Of a stretch of 64,000 nt of DNA, positions 1-11,245 are shown piece after piece. Location: the NCBI GenBank assembly GCA_047967505.1, contig CM106539.1; one strand, written 5' to 3'. This stretch comes from Dipteris shenzhenensis. Taxonomy: Eukaryota; Polypodiophyta; Polypodiopsida; Gleicheniales. The notes beneath the pieces were generated by a model, which ran no database searches, had not been told where the DNA came from, and was given only the letters and a program-made list of their open reading frames with translations. The position numbers were made by a program, and so were the translations under genes. Numbering within the stretch: the stretch's first letter is position 1; each line of letters starts with the position of its first letter.

Positions 1-2309
1 TCTTCATTTGCGCTATCTCCTTCTACTTCCTCCATGGCGAGCATCCTTAAAAATTTGTGTATATGAAAAATAGTTTGCTGTGGTATTTTTATTTTTCCTT
101 CTACCTCATATCCCATGCGCGTCTTTGATTTCTTTTCCCTTGAATGCCAAGACACTATGATTGTCTCCATCGAAACTTGAGAGACCGCTTCATCATTTGG
201 GACCCACTCCTTCATTATACAATTGGTATACAATGTGTTGTTATCCATATTCTCCTTCCTGTCCTTTGGCTCATACCATACCGCTGTAAATGTTGTAGCT
301 CTCCCTTGGTCATCTCTTTGCACATCAACTACTTTTGCAACCCAAAACTTCACATTCTCATATTCATCATCCGATGGCCGAACCACAACAAAACAATCGA
401 CCTCTATATCTACTTGTGGCATAAACTCTCTCTTCTTCGGTCCACAATATGGATGTGGGAGTAATGATACAAATTCATTTTCAAAGACTGGAGCTGGGCG
501 CAAATCGTTATGAACATTTGGCCAAAACATATTGCATTCTTCCTTGACATCCTTTGAGCCTGCATTCTCTCAAGGTCCTTTATTAAATTTTGTGTCTTGT
601 TAATTACAATGGTAGTGTGTTCTCTCCAAGTAGACTTCGAATCAGGATATCTCCGAAGCATTGAAATTAAGAGACTGTAAGGTTCTTCAGGTTCCCATTT
701 TGTATCATGAGAATACTGTTGCCATTGCATTACAGGTTTTTCATCTTTAAAAAAAAAACAAAAGTAGTGTGGATTGGTATGACCTGTCAATGCATCACCA
801 CCCATTTGTATGAAAGGTAGAATGAAGCTCTTCCAATCATACATTTTTTCAAGCCTCTCACATACTTTACTTATGACCACCAACTTGCCTACCACATCTT
901 CTTACCAAGTCATCTATTGTCTCCACATCCTTGCATTTAAGCTCCCTTGAGACTGTGCTAAAAACTTGATCGATATCCTCATGTGTATGCTCAACATACA
1001 AAAATCCACATTCGACCTCATTGAAGATTCGATGAGCAACTAGCATGGAGCAAAATGCAAACATGAGTACATTCTTATTTTCTCGCTAGCAATTATCAGC
1101 TTGTATTCTCAAAGTCGGTGGTAGGCGACCTTTTTCTACATGCATATTGCAAATTGCCTTCATAATAGATGTTACAACTTGATTGCTATCATGTAGATGC
1201 AAGGAATCAATCCATATATCTGCAAAGAACTTAATTCCATGCACTAACACTCCACATAGATGTGTCTTTAGAAAGTGCTTTCCTTGTAATCTAGGTGGAG
1301 TGGCAACAAAACGAGGCAATGTTGTTGTATTCTGATCCATGCCATCTACAATAAGGCACATGTAGACATCAAGATGCAAAACAGCTTGCTCCTTCCAAAA
1401 TGCATATTTTTGTCTGGAATGTCGAATAAGGTCATGATGAGATTTTCGGTTTTTTTTGTATAATTCCCTTTGATTTGGACATGTTGCACTCTCAATCGCT
1501 CGCTTTAAATCATCACAGACATTGCACTTTGACATTTTTTGCCTCCTTGGGATTTTAACATATCCAAAGTTCTTCTTCCAAAGAGTATACAAAGTATGAG
1601 AAGAAGCTACGGCATCCCCTCTTTGCCTTTGCTTTTTTGCAATAGAGTCAAATACTTCGAGCTTTGTCAAGCCCATTGGAAGGTGCATTTCAGTGATCGC
1701 GTCACCGTTAGGGAGTTTGGTAGATATATGGGGTTGAGGTAAAGCATTTTCATGTATGAAGTCTTGCAAAATAGCTGCTGCCCTGACAGTTGAGATTCTT
1801 GATTTGGACCTTCCTCTATTACCGTGAATGCTAAATTTGTTGCCGCCCTTTGCCTTGGTGACTAAATCCCAATATGTATCATGGGATAATCCAGTAATAT
1901 TGCGATATGCCTTATTGCAAATCCTTTTTCCATTTATGAGAGGTTTTACCTTTTGTCTTGAACTTAGCCTTTTATTGCCATTCTGAAGAAAGCAAGAGAG
2001 ACTTGTGAGAAGGTATTCATTTCTTTTGCTTCCTCTTCTTTGCCACACATGTCCTCTACATTCCCTGATGTCTACAAGATCAATGAAGCGCATACATCTT
2101 CGCTTGCAACATAGATATCACAAGGCATTTAACATGTTCTCCTCCTTCATTACTCTCTTCCTCTTTGGTTGCTTTTGTGGATCTGCCTGGATTTGCTTTC
2201 TCTTCATGCATATGTATGACCATTTTCGTTCCTCGTGCATGTTGTCATCTGTATTTATGCACTTCTTCTCCTCACATTTGTTTGTAACCAAGCATCCATG
2301 ATTGGTCAT
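1..2309 (-). pseudogene. DUF7869-type transposase-like gene, broken, runs off the window
   Basis: Reads right to left. The N-terminal part has a CKRRC motif followed by IRECRGHVW. The middle has a CNVC zinc-type pair, then HLDVYMC, IQADNC and, past a stop, RENKN and GFLYVEHTHEDIDQVFS. The D...DN..REN...HTHxDxD arrangement is typical of the DUF7869 family, which I take to be DDE-type transposases of domesticated or mobile origin. Damage: a TGA near 2118, an in-frame TAG at 1086 directly after the DNC motif (the reading frame resumes unchanged), a frameshift near 895, and another near 480-540. A third open frame without an initiator runs from about 485 to base 1, so the C-terminus lies outside the window. 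It cannot make a full protein as it stands. The family assignment is from motif recognition; the transposase role is inference. Confidence 0.7.
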
Positions 2310-2827
2310 TGAATATTGAATAATCCTCTATTGATCTCATCCTCGTTAAATATTGAATAATCCTCTGTTGATCTCATCCTCGTTTTTAACATACTCTTAG
2401 GACCATTCAATGAATTCAATATTCTATGAGAGTATTGAGAACCTTGAAACTCTTCCACTCCTGAGAGAACATCACTCATTGGGACATCTTGCATGGCTTT
2501 CACAAATCCACAAGCTTGATTGACACCAAGTTTGTTAATATGCATGAACTCATCCACACTTGACAAGAAATCGCTATTGAAACCTTTGCCCTTCTCACTA
2601 TGCAAGAATTCATCCACCCCAGATAAGGCTTCGCTTCTAAAATCATTTTGTTTCTCGGAACCAATGAACTCATCCACTCTAGATAAGATGTCACTTCTAT
2701 AATTGAGTATATTGAAATCATCCACATTTGAAGTGATAGAGCCTGGCACATGGGCATGCTTTTTAGGTCCTTTGATATTGTAGTATACCTTGTCTTTATC
2801 ATTGAAAAGTGATATGCACATCCACAA
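2306..2827 (-). CDS. Hypothetical protein with three to four LS-VDEF repeats
   Basis: An open frame of about 170 codons whose stop overlaps the start of the following transposase-like frame (ATGA-type overlap at 2306-2309). It contains repeats about 22 residues apart, each with a core like SDILSRVDEF, SEALSGVDEF, SDFLSSVDEF and SDVLSGVEEF, separated by acidic/Lys spacers. No known domain is recognised. The first in-frame ATG is two codons inside the 5' end and lies within the first unit of the 181-bp satellite, so the true 5' end is doubtful. It may be an N-terminal exon of the transposase-like gene, or chance coding in repeated DNA. Confidence 0.3.
   Translation of the reverse strand: MWMCISLFNDKDKVYYNIKGPKKHAHVPGSITSNVDDFNILNYRSDILSRVDEFIGSEKQNDFRSEALSGVDEFLHSEKGKGFNSDFLSSVDEFMHINKLGVNQACGFVKAMQDVPMSDVLSGVEEFQGSQYSHRILNSLNGPKSMLKTRMRSTEDYSIFNEDEINRGLFNIQ
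2308..2384. repeat. Two-copy 38-bp tandem repeat
   Basis: Two near-identical copies of a unit containing ATTGAATAATCCTCT and TTGATCTCATCCTCGTT lie head to tail. They fall inside the 3' end of the LS-VDEF frame, so the protein repeats too. Confidence 0.8.
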
Positions 2828-3905
2828 AAAAACATGCCCTTAGGTATGTTATCTAACCAAGTACATATCGGATGGGTGTGCCTCTTTGAGAACATTTAAA
2901 TACCACCTAGGTTAAGGTAGAGGAAAAGTATTGTGCCCATCGGATATGCTTTGCATGGTCAATCGAGCATTAAGTACCATTTTTTCCTTAGTGTCATGCA
3001 CATCCATAAAAAAACACGCTGTTAGGTGTGTTATCTGATCAAGTACTTATGCGATGGGAATGCCACTTTGCACGTAAGTCAATTCCACCTAGTTGAAGGT
3101 GTGTGCAAAGTATTGTGCCCATCGAATATGCTTTGCATTGTCGATCAAGCATAAAACACCGTTTTTACCTTTGTGTCATGCACAACCATATAAAAACACC
3201 ACCGTAGGCGTGTTATTCAAATAAGTACTTATCGGATGGGGGCTCCACTTTGCAAGCAAGTCTATTTCAACTACATTGAGGTGCATGCAAAGTATTGTCA
3301 CCATCAGATATGCTTTGCATGGTCGATCACGCATTATACACCATTTTTTCCCTAGTGATATGGACATCTATAAAAAAACACGCCCTTAGGTGTGTTATCT
3401 GACCAAGTACTTGGATGGGTGTGCCTCATTGAGAACATTTCAATACCACCTAGGTTGAGGCGTATGAAAATTTTTGTGCCCATCGGATATCCTTTGCATG
3501 GTCGATCGAACATTAAATATACTATTTTCGCTCTAGTGTCATGCACATCCGTAAAAAACACACTGCTAGGTATGTTATCTGATCAAGCACTTATGGGATG
3601 GGCGTGCCACTTTGCATGTAAGTCAATTCTACCTATTTGAAGGTGTGTCCAAAGTATTGTGCCCATCGGATATGCTTTGCATTGTCGAACAAGCATTAAA
3701 CACTATTTTGGCCTTAGTATCATGCACAACCGTAAAAAAAGGCGGTCCTAGATGTGTTATTCGACTAAGTACTTATGGGATGGGCATGCCACTTTGCATG
3801 TAAGTCAATAATATCTAGGTTGAGATGTGTGCAAAGTATTGTGATGATCGCATATGCATTGCATTGTCGATTAAGCATAAATCAGCGTTTTTGCCTTAGT
3901 GTCAT
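2817..3905. repeat. 181-bp tandem satellite, six copies
   Basis: Anchor sequences such as GCACATCCATAAAAA recur at about 2817, 2998, 3180, 3362, 3543 and 3724, giving a period of 181 bp. Each unit contains GTGTTATCTGA-like, CGGATGGG-like, GTATTGTGCCCATCG and CTTTGCAT blocks. Units are roughly 75-85% alike. The array ends where the G-run minisatellite starts. Several short open frames here are by-products of the repeat. Confidence 0.9.
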
Positions 3906-4860
3906 GGACAACAACCAACGAGGGGGGGAAGGGGGGGCTGGCGGCCACGGCCGCCAGCAGGGGGAAGGGGGGAGGGGGGAAGGGGGGCTGGTGGGGGGAA
4001 GGGGGGGGAAAGGGGGGTGGGGGGGAAAGGGGGGGGGGAGGGGGGGGAACTGGCAGCCGCGGCCGCCAACAAGGGGAAGGGGGGGGGGAAGGGGGGGAAG
4101 AGGGGGCTAGCGGCCACGGCCTCCAGCCAGCAAGGGGAAGGGGGGAGGGGGGGCGGGGGGCTGGCGGGGGGAAGGGGGGTGGGGGGGAAGGGGGGGGCTG
4201 GCGGCCGCGGCCACCAGCAGGGAGAAGGGGGGGTGGGGGGGAATGGGGGCGAGAGGGAAGGGGGGGGGGGGCTGGCGGCCACGGCCACCAGCAGGGGAAA
4301 GGGGGGGCAGGGGGGAAGGGGGGGCTGGCGGCCGTGGCCGCCAGTAGGGGGAAGGGGGTGGGGGAGAACCGGGGGGGGCAGGTGGCCGCGACCGCCAACA
4401 GGGGAAAGGGGGGGTGGGGGGGAAGGGGGGCGGGGGGGAAGAGGGAGAAGGGGGGGCTAGCGGCCACGGCCGCCAGCAGGGGGAAGGGGGGGTTGGTGGC
4501 CACGGCCGCCAGCAGGGGGAAGGGGGGGGTTGCCGGCCGCGGCCACTAGCAGGGGGAAGGGGGGGAAGGGGGGGGGGAAGGGGGGAAGGGGGGGGGGGGA
4601 GGGGGGGCTGGCGGCCGCGGCCGCCAGCACGAGGGAGGGGGGGTGGGGGGGAAGGGGGGCGGGGGTGAAGGGGGGGCTGGCGGCCACGGCTACTAGCAGG
4701 GGGAAGGGGGGGGAGGAAGGGGGGAAGGGGGGAGGGGGGGCGAGGGGCTGGCGGGGGGGAAGGGGGGCGGGGGCTGGAGGGGGGGGGAGGGGGGAGGGGG
4801 GAGGGGCGAAGGGGGGGAAGGGGGGTAGGGGGGAAGGGGGGGTCGAGGGGGAAGGGGGGC
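3905..4860. repeat. G-run minisatellite with embedded palindromic cores
   Basis: About 12 copies of a core resembling CTGGCGGCCACGGCCGCCAG (around 3941, 4050, 4110, 4198, 4272, 4327, 4380, 4457, 4495, 4530, 4606, 4677) alternate with long runs of GGGGGG and GGGGGGAAGG on the + strand. The 4606 core is a perfect 20-bp palindrome with a NotI-type site. Long open frames on both strands (Gly-rich on +, Pro-rich on -) follow from the composition and are not credible genes. Confidence 0.9.
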
Positions 4861-5250
4861 TAGAGGGAAGGGGGGGGCAGGAGGGAGATCGAGGGGGGCA
4901 GAGGGGGGGAGGGGTTCTGGCGGTGGAGGGAGGGAAGGGGAGGGGAGGAGGGGAGGGTGGGGTCGAGGGAGGGAGGGAGGGAGGGGAGGAGGGGAGGGCG
5001 GGGTCGAGGGAGGGAGGGAGGGAGGGAGGGGGGGAGGGGAGCAGAAGGAGAGAGAGGAGAGAGAGAGGGAGAGAGAGAGAGGGAGAGGAGAGGAGGGAGC
5101 CGAAGGAGAGAGAGGGGAGAGGAGGGAGGGGAGTGAGAGAGAGAGTGAGGGGAGGGAGAGAGAAAGAGAGAGAGAGAGTGAGGGGGGAAGGTATGGGAGA
5201 GAGAGAAAGAGAGAGTGAGGGAGAGAGAAACAAGGGAGTAGAGGGAGAGA
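4860..5250. repeat. GA/GGGA polypurine tract
   Basis: Almost pure purine on the + strand: GGGAGGGAGG, then GAGAGAGA-rich DNA. It grades into normal sequence at about 5250. No gene. Confidence 0.9.
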
Positions 5251-5264
5251 GGTAAAATTCTTAC

Positions 5265-5760
5265 AAGAGCAACAAATAAGATTTGACTTAGGAAGAGAAT
5301 GAAAGGGACTTACTAGAAGAAAGTATCAAGAAGAATGTTGAACACAAATTTGAATTCTTACAACTAAGAGTAGAACTATCACGAGCAAGAGTGACACATA
5401 AGATTCTTGCTCGAATAAGATTTGACTTACTATCACGAGCAAGAGCGACAAATAAGATTCTTGCTCAAATAAGATTACTATCACAAGCAAGAGCGACAAA
5501 TAAGATTTGACTTACTATCACGAGCAAGAGCGACAAATAAGATTTGAATTACGAGAAGAATGAAAGGGACTTGACAAATAAGATTTGACTTACGAGAAGA
5601 ATGAAAGGGACTTACGAGAAGAAAGTATCAAGAAGAATGTTGAACACAAACTTGAATTCAAAAGGGACGTACGAGAAGAAAGTATGAGAAGAATGTTGAA
5701 CACAAATTTGAATTCAAATTTATAATGAATTCAAATTTCCCTCTCTTTTTTGAAAATTCA
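5265..5760. repeat. Degenerate field of short interspersed repeats
   Basis: Phrases such as ACAAATAAGATTTGACTTA, CACGAGCAAGAGCGAC, GAAGAATGAAAGGGACTTAC and AGAATGTTGAACACAAA recur in shuffled order four to six times each. It ends with AATTTGAATTCAAATTT, which is palindromic. No open frame of note. Confidence 0.8.
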
Positions 5761-5789
5761 AATTTATGCGTAGGAGAAGTGGGCTAGTT

Positions 5790-5910
5790 TTTCTTATATA
5801 TACTCTTCTTTCCATTCATTTATTCTCACTCTCTCCTCATTTCATTGAAGCAACCAAGAGCTGAAGAGAAAGGATAAGCAGAGCCTTACTTTTTTCACTT
5901 TTTCCAGGTA
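5790..5910 (+). promoter_or_regulatory. Possible TATA-type promoter
   Basis: TTATATATACTC near 5796 is followed by a CT-rich leader and a purine-rich stretch (CCAAGAGCTGAAGAGAAAGG). This resembles a plant promoter and 5' leader, but no gene follows, so it is a weak call. It may be an LTR remnant. Confidence 0.25.
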
Positions 5911-7140
5911 CTTGCATTCTTTTTCATTCGTCTTATAATTCTTTTTCTTTACTTACAATTCTTTTTGAATTAGTTTCTTGTTAAAGTTTTTGAGTTCTAT
6001 TCCTTAAAATTCGTCTTGTAATTCTTAAAATTCGTCTTGTGTTTTCTAAAGCAACTGTAATAGACAAGAAATGAAACTACAGTCCCATACAGACTTTTTA
6101 GTTCTCTAATGTAAAGTTGTAATAGACAAGAGAGACAAAGATGACATCTTCGACAAGAGAGACAAAGCTGACATCTTCTAGGCTGAGCTAATGGAAGGTG
6201 TTTTTTAACACCATATGGCTTTGAGTTATATGATCTACTTCTTGTACAAATGTGTCATGCTTTTTTTTAAATGCACTCTAGTTTTTTTTCTAATTTGATT
6301 TTTTAAAATCTTACTTTTTGTCTCTTTTAACAACATGAAGTTCTCTTTTTTTAATGTACTCTAGTTTTAATAACATGTCACGTCATTTTTTCTAATTTGC
6401 TTTTTTAAAATCTTACTTTTTGACTCAAAGTTTTGTTTTATAAGAGCCTCTTTTTTTGAAATGCTTTATCCAAAATTATCTCACAAAACAAATTTGGACA
6501 GTGCACTAGTCCAAAATTAATGAAATAGGTGTTTACTATGGTCAACCTATAGACCCTCCAGGCCATACATAGGGAAAAGGAGCTTAAGGCTGAGGTGGCT
6601 TTACACACTAAAAGAATGAGGCTATGAGTTGGCTATGAGACTCTAGCAACCTCTATCTTTGGTGGGACTTGGAGTAGAAACTTCAAGAATGTAGCCATGA
6701 CCAATACTAGTGAGTACAATATATGCAATTAGTGAAGTGGAGTGGCCAAGTAGAAGCTAGAAAGAGTCAAGGAGAGAGAAATATGATGGAGGGAAGAAAG
6801 AAAGACAACCATAAGCACAGAATCAATACCAAAATCAACATAAAGAAAGTATATGGGTTCCTTTTGAACCGTTTCATAACTCTTAGAACAAGTTTAGAAA
6901 CTAAGTTATTAAATGTAAAATTGCTCTTGGGTAGCCAAATGAACTAGAGAGCATGCTCCCTCATTGTAGACCATTTTTTGTGATTTACTTTAGCTACATT
7001 GCCAAGGAGTATGTTCTACCAATTCACATCTTTTAGAATGCCCATATCCTCAGCCAAACCTTAAAATTTTATTGTCGGACAGCTAGTTGCGAAATTCAAA
7101 AATGAAAAGCAATATACTTGTTGTTATCATCTAATATGTG
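5911..7140. other. AT-rich sequence without a recognisable gene
   Basis: T-rich runs and short duplicated phrases (for example ATTTGATTTTTTAAAATCTTACTTTTTG-like near 6296 and again near 6400). Only a short open frame occurs at 6723-6947, which has no recognisable features. Confidence 0.6.
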
Positions 7141-7149
7141 AAGTTGAGA

Positions 7150-7375
7150 CCGTCAGGTGAAATCAGCCCAGTGGTTGAAATTGTGAGAGTGCCCTAAACC
7201 ATCCTGATGGTGGTTGAAATGATGACTGTCCTAAATTTGTCCTAAACCAGTTGGGTGGTTGACTGTCCTAAACGTGTCCTAAACCAAGCCGGTGTGATTG
7301 AAATTGTAACTATCCTAAACCAGCCCTGTAGTTGAAACTATGATTGTCCTAAACTAGCACGGTGGTTGAAAATTG
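7150..7375. repeat. Degenerate tandem repeat, unit about 45 bp
   Basis: Five to six imperfect copies of a phrase around TGTCCTAAACCAG...GGTGGTTGAAATTGTGA lie head to tail. Confidence 0.65.
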
Positions 7376-7505
7376 TTTTATACTTTAATTAGATTGTGGT
7401 TTGTCTTGTTTTAGTAGTGCAAAAAGGGGGCTCATTTTATTGTTGTTCCATTTAAAAGAGGGATCACTGCTCTATTGTTCCCGCATGTTGGGTCAGTAGA
7501 CACAG

Positions 7506-8680
7506 TTGTATCTCAAGTTTATGGATCAAAATCTAGACATTTCAATTGGGTATAGGAGCTTTGAGCATTGTAAGCCATGTTACACTAGGAAACTCAAAGA
7601 TAGGAATGTTTGTTGTTGCACACACATAGACTTTGACCTTGCCCGACAAGTTGTGAATGACTTAAGATCTGGTTGTGTTGGAGCTTTGCTCCGTGGGGTC
7701 CCCAATGAAGGTGTAGTTTGTAGGCCAACTGGATCCTCATCATGTGTTGCAAGGGAGAGCAGGTTTTGTAGCCTAAGGTCTATGTGGGAGCTAGTGGTTT
7801 GTCCAAAGGGAGATCGTGAATGGCACCACATTGAATGCATTTGTGGCACATGCAAGCATTAAAGTATGAAGCTAAAGAAGAGGACATTTCATGTCTATCA
7901 AAATGAAATGAGGGAATACAACCATGTTGCTCTAAAATGGAGGAGACTTAAAAATTTCAATGTTGAAGGATCTGATAAAAAGAAATGGCTACTATCATAT
8001 AAGAGCACTCAGCTAAGGAAGCTTATAGGTCACGTGGTTTAATCCATCCCAAAATATGTGCTTCACAATTTCACCGCAAGCTGGTAGATAAGCAGTTCAA
8101 GACGTGCCTTGCCAATTTTTCGCATAACACTATTGTAATTGGTGATTTTCCCCATAAGACTATTGTCTCTATCATAGATTTTGTAGAAAATTATTCATTT
8201 TAAGAACAAGATGAGATACAAAGTGCAAACTGATCCAACAAGCAAATAGAAATTCTTGTGCATATCACATAGTAGAGTCATTTTCTTGATTCTTATACGC
8301 CTGATGTTGATTTGCTTGCTGACTCATAGGAGTCCAGGTTAGTGCAACACACATACCATTTCTACATTTTAGATGATAGGAAACATGACACCTTATTTGT
8401 GCAGCATGCTTTTCTACTGCATTGAAAAAGTAAAATCCCCATGTAGAAAATATAAAACAACATTGGTTGTGGTCAGATGATGATTCCTCTCAATTTAATT
8501 CAACCCGTGGATTCTACTTTGTCTCAACGTTCAAATCCCTGACCGGGTCTAGCCATGAGTGGAATCTCTTTGGGTCTAGCCATGGCAAGGGTGAATATGA
8601 TGGATGTGGTGCTATTATTAAGCAAGCTTTGTTTAAACATGTCCTCAAGAAAAACTCAATGATGCCCATAAGGGTGTAAC
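7506..8680 (+). pseudogene. Transposase-like relic
   Basis: The first open part (7506-7862) holds HCKPCYTRK, a CCCTH motif followed by LARQVVNDLRSG, then WELVVCPKGDREWHHIEC and CGTC, a cysteine-rich pattern I know from plant transposon-like proteins. After a stop, the decayed frames contain HRKLVDKQFK, TIVSIIDFVENYSF and, at 8467-8679, WSDDDSSQF and GSSHGKGEYDGCGAIIK. The D-E-N, WSD..xxQF and HGKGxxDGxGA motifs suggest a DDE-type catalytic core, although the first two lie in separate broken frames. Stops include TAG and TAA codons. Non-functional. It may be of the same broad class as the relic at 1-2309. Confidence 0.6.
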
Positions 8681-8699
8681 ACGCCTTCCTTATAGTAGC

Positions 8700-9940
8700 C
8701 AATCTCTCCACAAGTGTGCATCCTCGTTAGTAGCCGGCTTGAGGGACTATTGTCTTGGACATCCGAAGTTGCTATTTCTTCTGGGTTGTACCCTGCATCT
8801 ATAAGGTCTCTGAAGATGCTATAAGCCCTTTTTGCAATTCCATCCTATAGCTCTAGAGCAAAGAGTGTACAACTCTATTACAAAAATAACCAACTGTATG
8901 AGCACGATAACAGACATGACACATGATTCCTTAGCTTAGACCTGACTAACAAACTATATTATTTTATCTAGAACCAAAATTGGTACTATATGGTTGAGCA
9001 AAAAATACCATAAAAGATAACATATAAAAAAGGATCATATATTGTATTGCATTGACATTGGCTATTTATGCACTAGTTAAAACACTGGCTCACCCAGTAC
9101 ATTTATCCAGCAAATACTAAAATAGTCTCCTTTAAATTGGTTATCTTTAATTGTCAAATTTCAACCATCGGGCTATTTAAAACATGTAAGTTCTAACATG
9201 GAAGCAGGTCGACACAAAATCAAGTATTACAAGCACCATAGTTTATGGATGATGGCAGTCCATGAAAGTCCACAAGTCCAAGAAATGTCTACAAGATTTT
9301 TATATTCTCAAAAATACAATGACATTTTGTAGCTCAAGGAAATTCCAAACTCCCAACTATCTTATCAACCTCTCTATAACAACCATCTCCCAGCTCTTTA
9401 GGCCAATTTGATGAACTATCATAGACCTCATTACACACTTGGACCACCAACTGGTTGCTTGCCTCTACTGACTTATATGCCCATAGTAACTCCTCCTTTC
9501 ACTCAGGGTCCTCTTCATCCTGGTATTTGCACTCTATACAACTTCGCACCTCCACCATGTCTTTCCAAAAGAAACCTACATCATGAGCTTCACAAGTACC
9601 TTAAGGGAGCATGAAAAAGGATAGCCAGGGAAATTAATATTCTTCATCTTTTCCGATTCCAAGTCATACACCCAATTGTGAAGCATATCCTCCTTGTAGC
9701 TATTTTCCTCCCTCTTCTCTGGGTTTGTTTCTGTGAGGAGGTCATCCAACATTGTTCTCAGATAGAAAACAAAAAATTCCAAAGTCTTTTGGGTATGCCA
9801 TAGATTTGCAGTAGGTGGATTGTTGGACAGAGTTTTGGGGCTAGATTTCATAATAGGCTCTTAGTTGTGTTTGCACTACTGCAATTAAATAGGGAGAGAT
9901 TTCATTGAGCCCAACCTTCTCATTGTTCTTTCATACGACC
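8700..9940. other. No recognisable gene
   Basis: AT-rich DNA with isolated short frames. A 91-codon minus-strand frame at 9576-9851 has mixed composition and no domain I recognise; it is left unannotated. Confidence 0.5.
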
Positions 9941-10100
9941 GACTAATCAAAATCTTTCAGTCTCACATTAGTTGTCTAATCAAAATATTTCATCTCACAT
10001 TAGTTGTCTAATCAAAATCTTTTGTCTCACATTAGTTGTCTAATCACATTCTTTTGTTTCACATTAGTTGTCTAATCAAAATCTTTTGTCTCATGTTATG
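9941..10100. repeat. 31-33-bp tandem repeat, about five copies
   Basis: The unit is CTCACATTAGTTGTCTAATC followed by AAAATCTTTTGT, repeated head to tail with few mismatches. Confidence 0.9.
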
Positions 10101-10295
10101 GTCCTTGGCCTCTGTCAAAGGACATTGTCTAGTCACATAGATGAGAAAACATTTCCCAAGTAAACTTTGGAGATGATTACTACTTTAAAAGATTACACGT
10201 AGATCACATTTAAAGACTCCTTTCCTTTAAATTACCTCTCAAGGACTCCTTTCCTTCAAGGGGATGATTCCACATTTCTTTGAGTAGGTCACCTT

Positions 10296-10490
10296 TTGGA
10301 GCTCCTTGATTGCAGGCTCGCGGCCCTCCTTACTCCTTTCCCAAAGGGGGTTGGTTCCTTCCTTCATGGGCCCGGCCTCTCCCTTCATGTCGCTTCCTCT
10401 TTCCTTGATTTAAGCTTCCTGGTTGTAGGCTTGGCCCTTCTTGCTCCTTTCTTAAAGGAAGATGGTTCCTCCCTTCAGGCTCCTTTTGCT
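10296..10490. repeat. Imperfect duplication of about 115 bp
   Basis: Two copies share TCCTTGATT, GTAGGCT/GCAGGCT, CTTGCTCC/CTTACTCC, AAAGG and TTGGTTCC/ATGGTTCC blocks. Copies start near 10299 and 10414. Confidence 0.5.
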
Positions 10491-10495
10491 CGTAG

Positions 10496-11115
10496 TCAGG
10501 AATTGGCCTTCTTCAATTTGAGCTCCTTGTCTTTTGCATTTTCTACCCAAATGGCAAATTGAGCTGCAACATCTACTTTCTTGTTGTAGATAGTTGTAGT
10601 AGCAGGCATGCACATTTGATCTTTCCATGACCTGGGAAATGGAAAATGGCATTCTCTACATAGTGATCTTGCATGCACAAACACCCCAAAACAAAAAACG
10701 TTCATACGATGGTAGCACGTAGGCCATCAGATCATGCAATCATCTATGATGGGGGTATGGCAGACCATGCATTTTGGACCTTGTTGCATAGCAGGATAGG
10801 CATCTGATTTAACTATTGTGTCCGTCAATACCATAGTCTTGCCTTGTACACGATGAAGTTGCTTCTTGATTCCTTCCTCTCTCATCCTAAGGTTGCGGAT
10901 GTTTTCCTTCATCTCCTCCACTCTTTGTTCACTCTATGCAACAACATATGAATCCCTCAAAATCTATTGAAGCTTCTTAAATTTCTCAAAAACATCAACA
11001 TGAGCCATTTCCGGGACTTCAACTCTAGTTTGGAAATCTCTCACGATGACAGAATACTTTTCAAAACTGTCGAAAGCCACGGCAAGCTCGTGCACAACCC
11101 TATTGTAATCTTATT
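10496..11115 (-). pseudogene. Coiled-coil plus RING-like zinc-finger relic
   Basis: Reading leftward, one frame gives HELAVAFDSFEKYSVIVRDF, then VFEKFKKLQ, a TAG, a second TAG, and a heptad-like stretch EEMKENIRNLRMREEGIKKQ. It continues to CMVCHTPIIDDCMI, a stop, then FCFGVFVHARSLCRECHFPF. The pattern C-x2-C ... C ... C-x2-C resembles a degraded RING or PHD-type zinc finger downstream of a coiled coil. Two TAG stops follow Leu-Gln or Val-Ala codons. I do not know the parent gene; it may be a gene captured by or belonging to a transposon. Confidence 0.4.
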
Positions 11116-11245
11116 GCAGGATCTTGTAGCTTACTCTTTAAACTTCCAAATAGTGTTTCAAAAAAAAAAAAAACCCATTGTGGTTGTTGCAACTTGCGCC
11201 ACCGTAGATTCTCTTTGTATCCTTTATGGCTTGGAGAGCTTCCTC

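Noticed and set aside
3871-5255. Several 130-260 codon open frames, Gly-rich on + and Pro-rich on -
   Set aside because: All come from G-run/GA-rich composition, overlap each other on both strands and have no domains.
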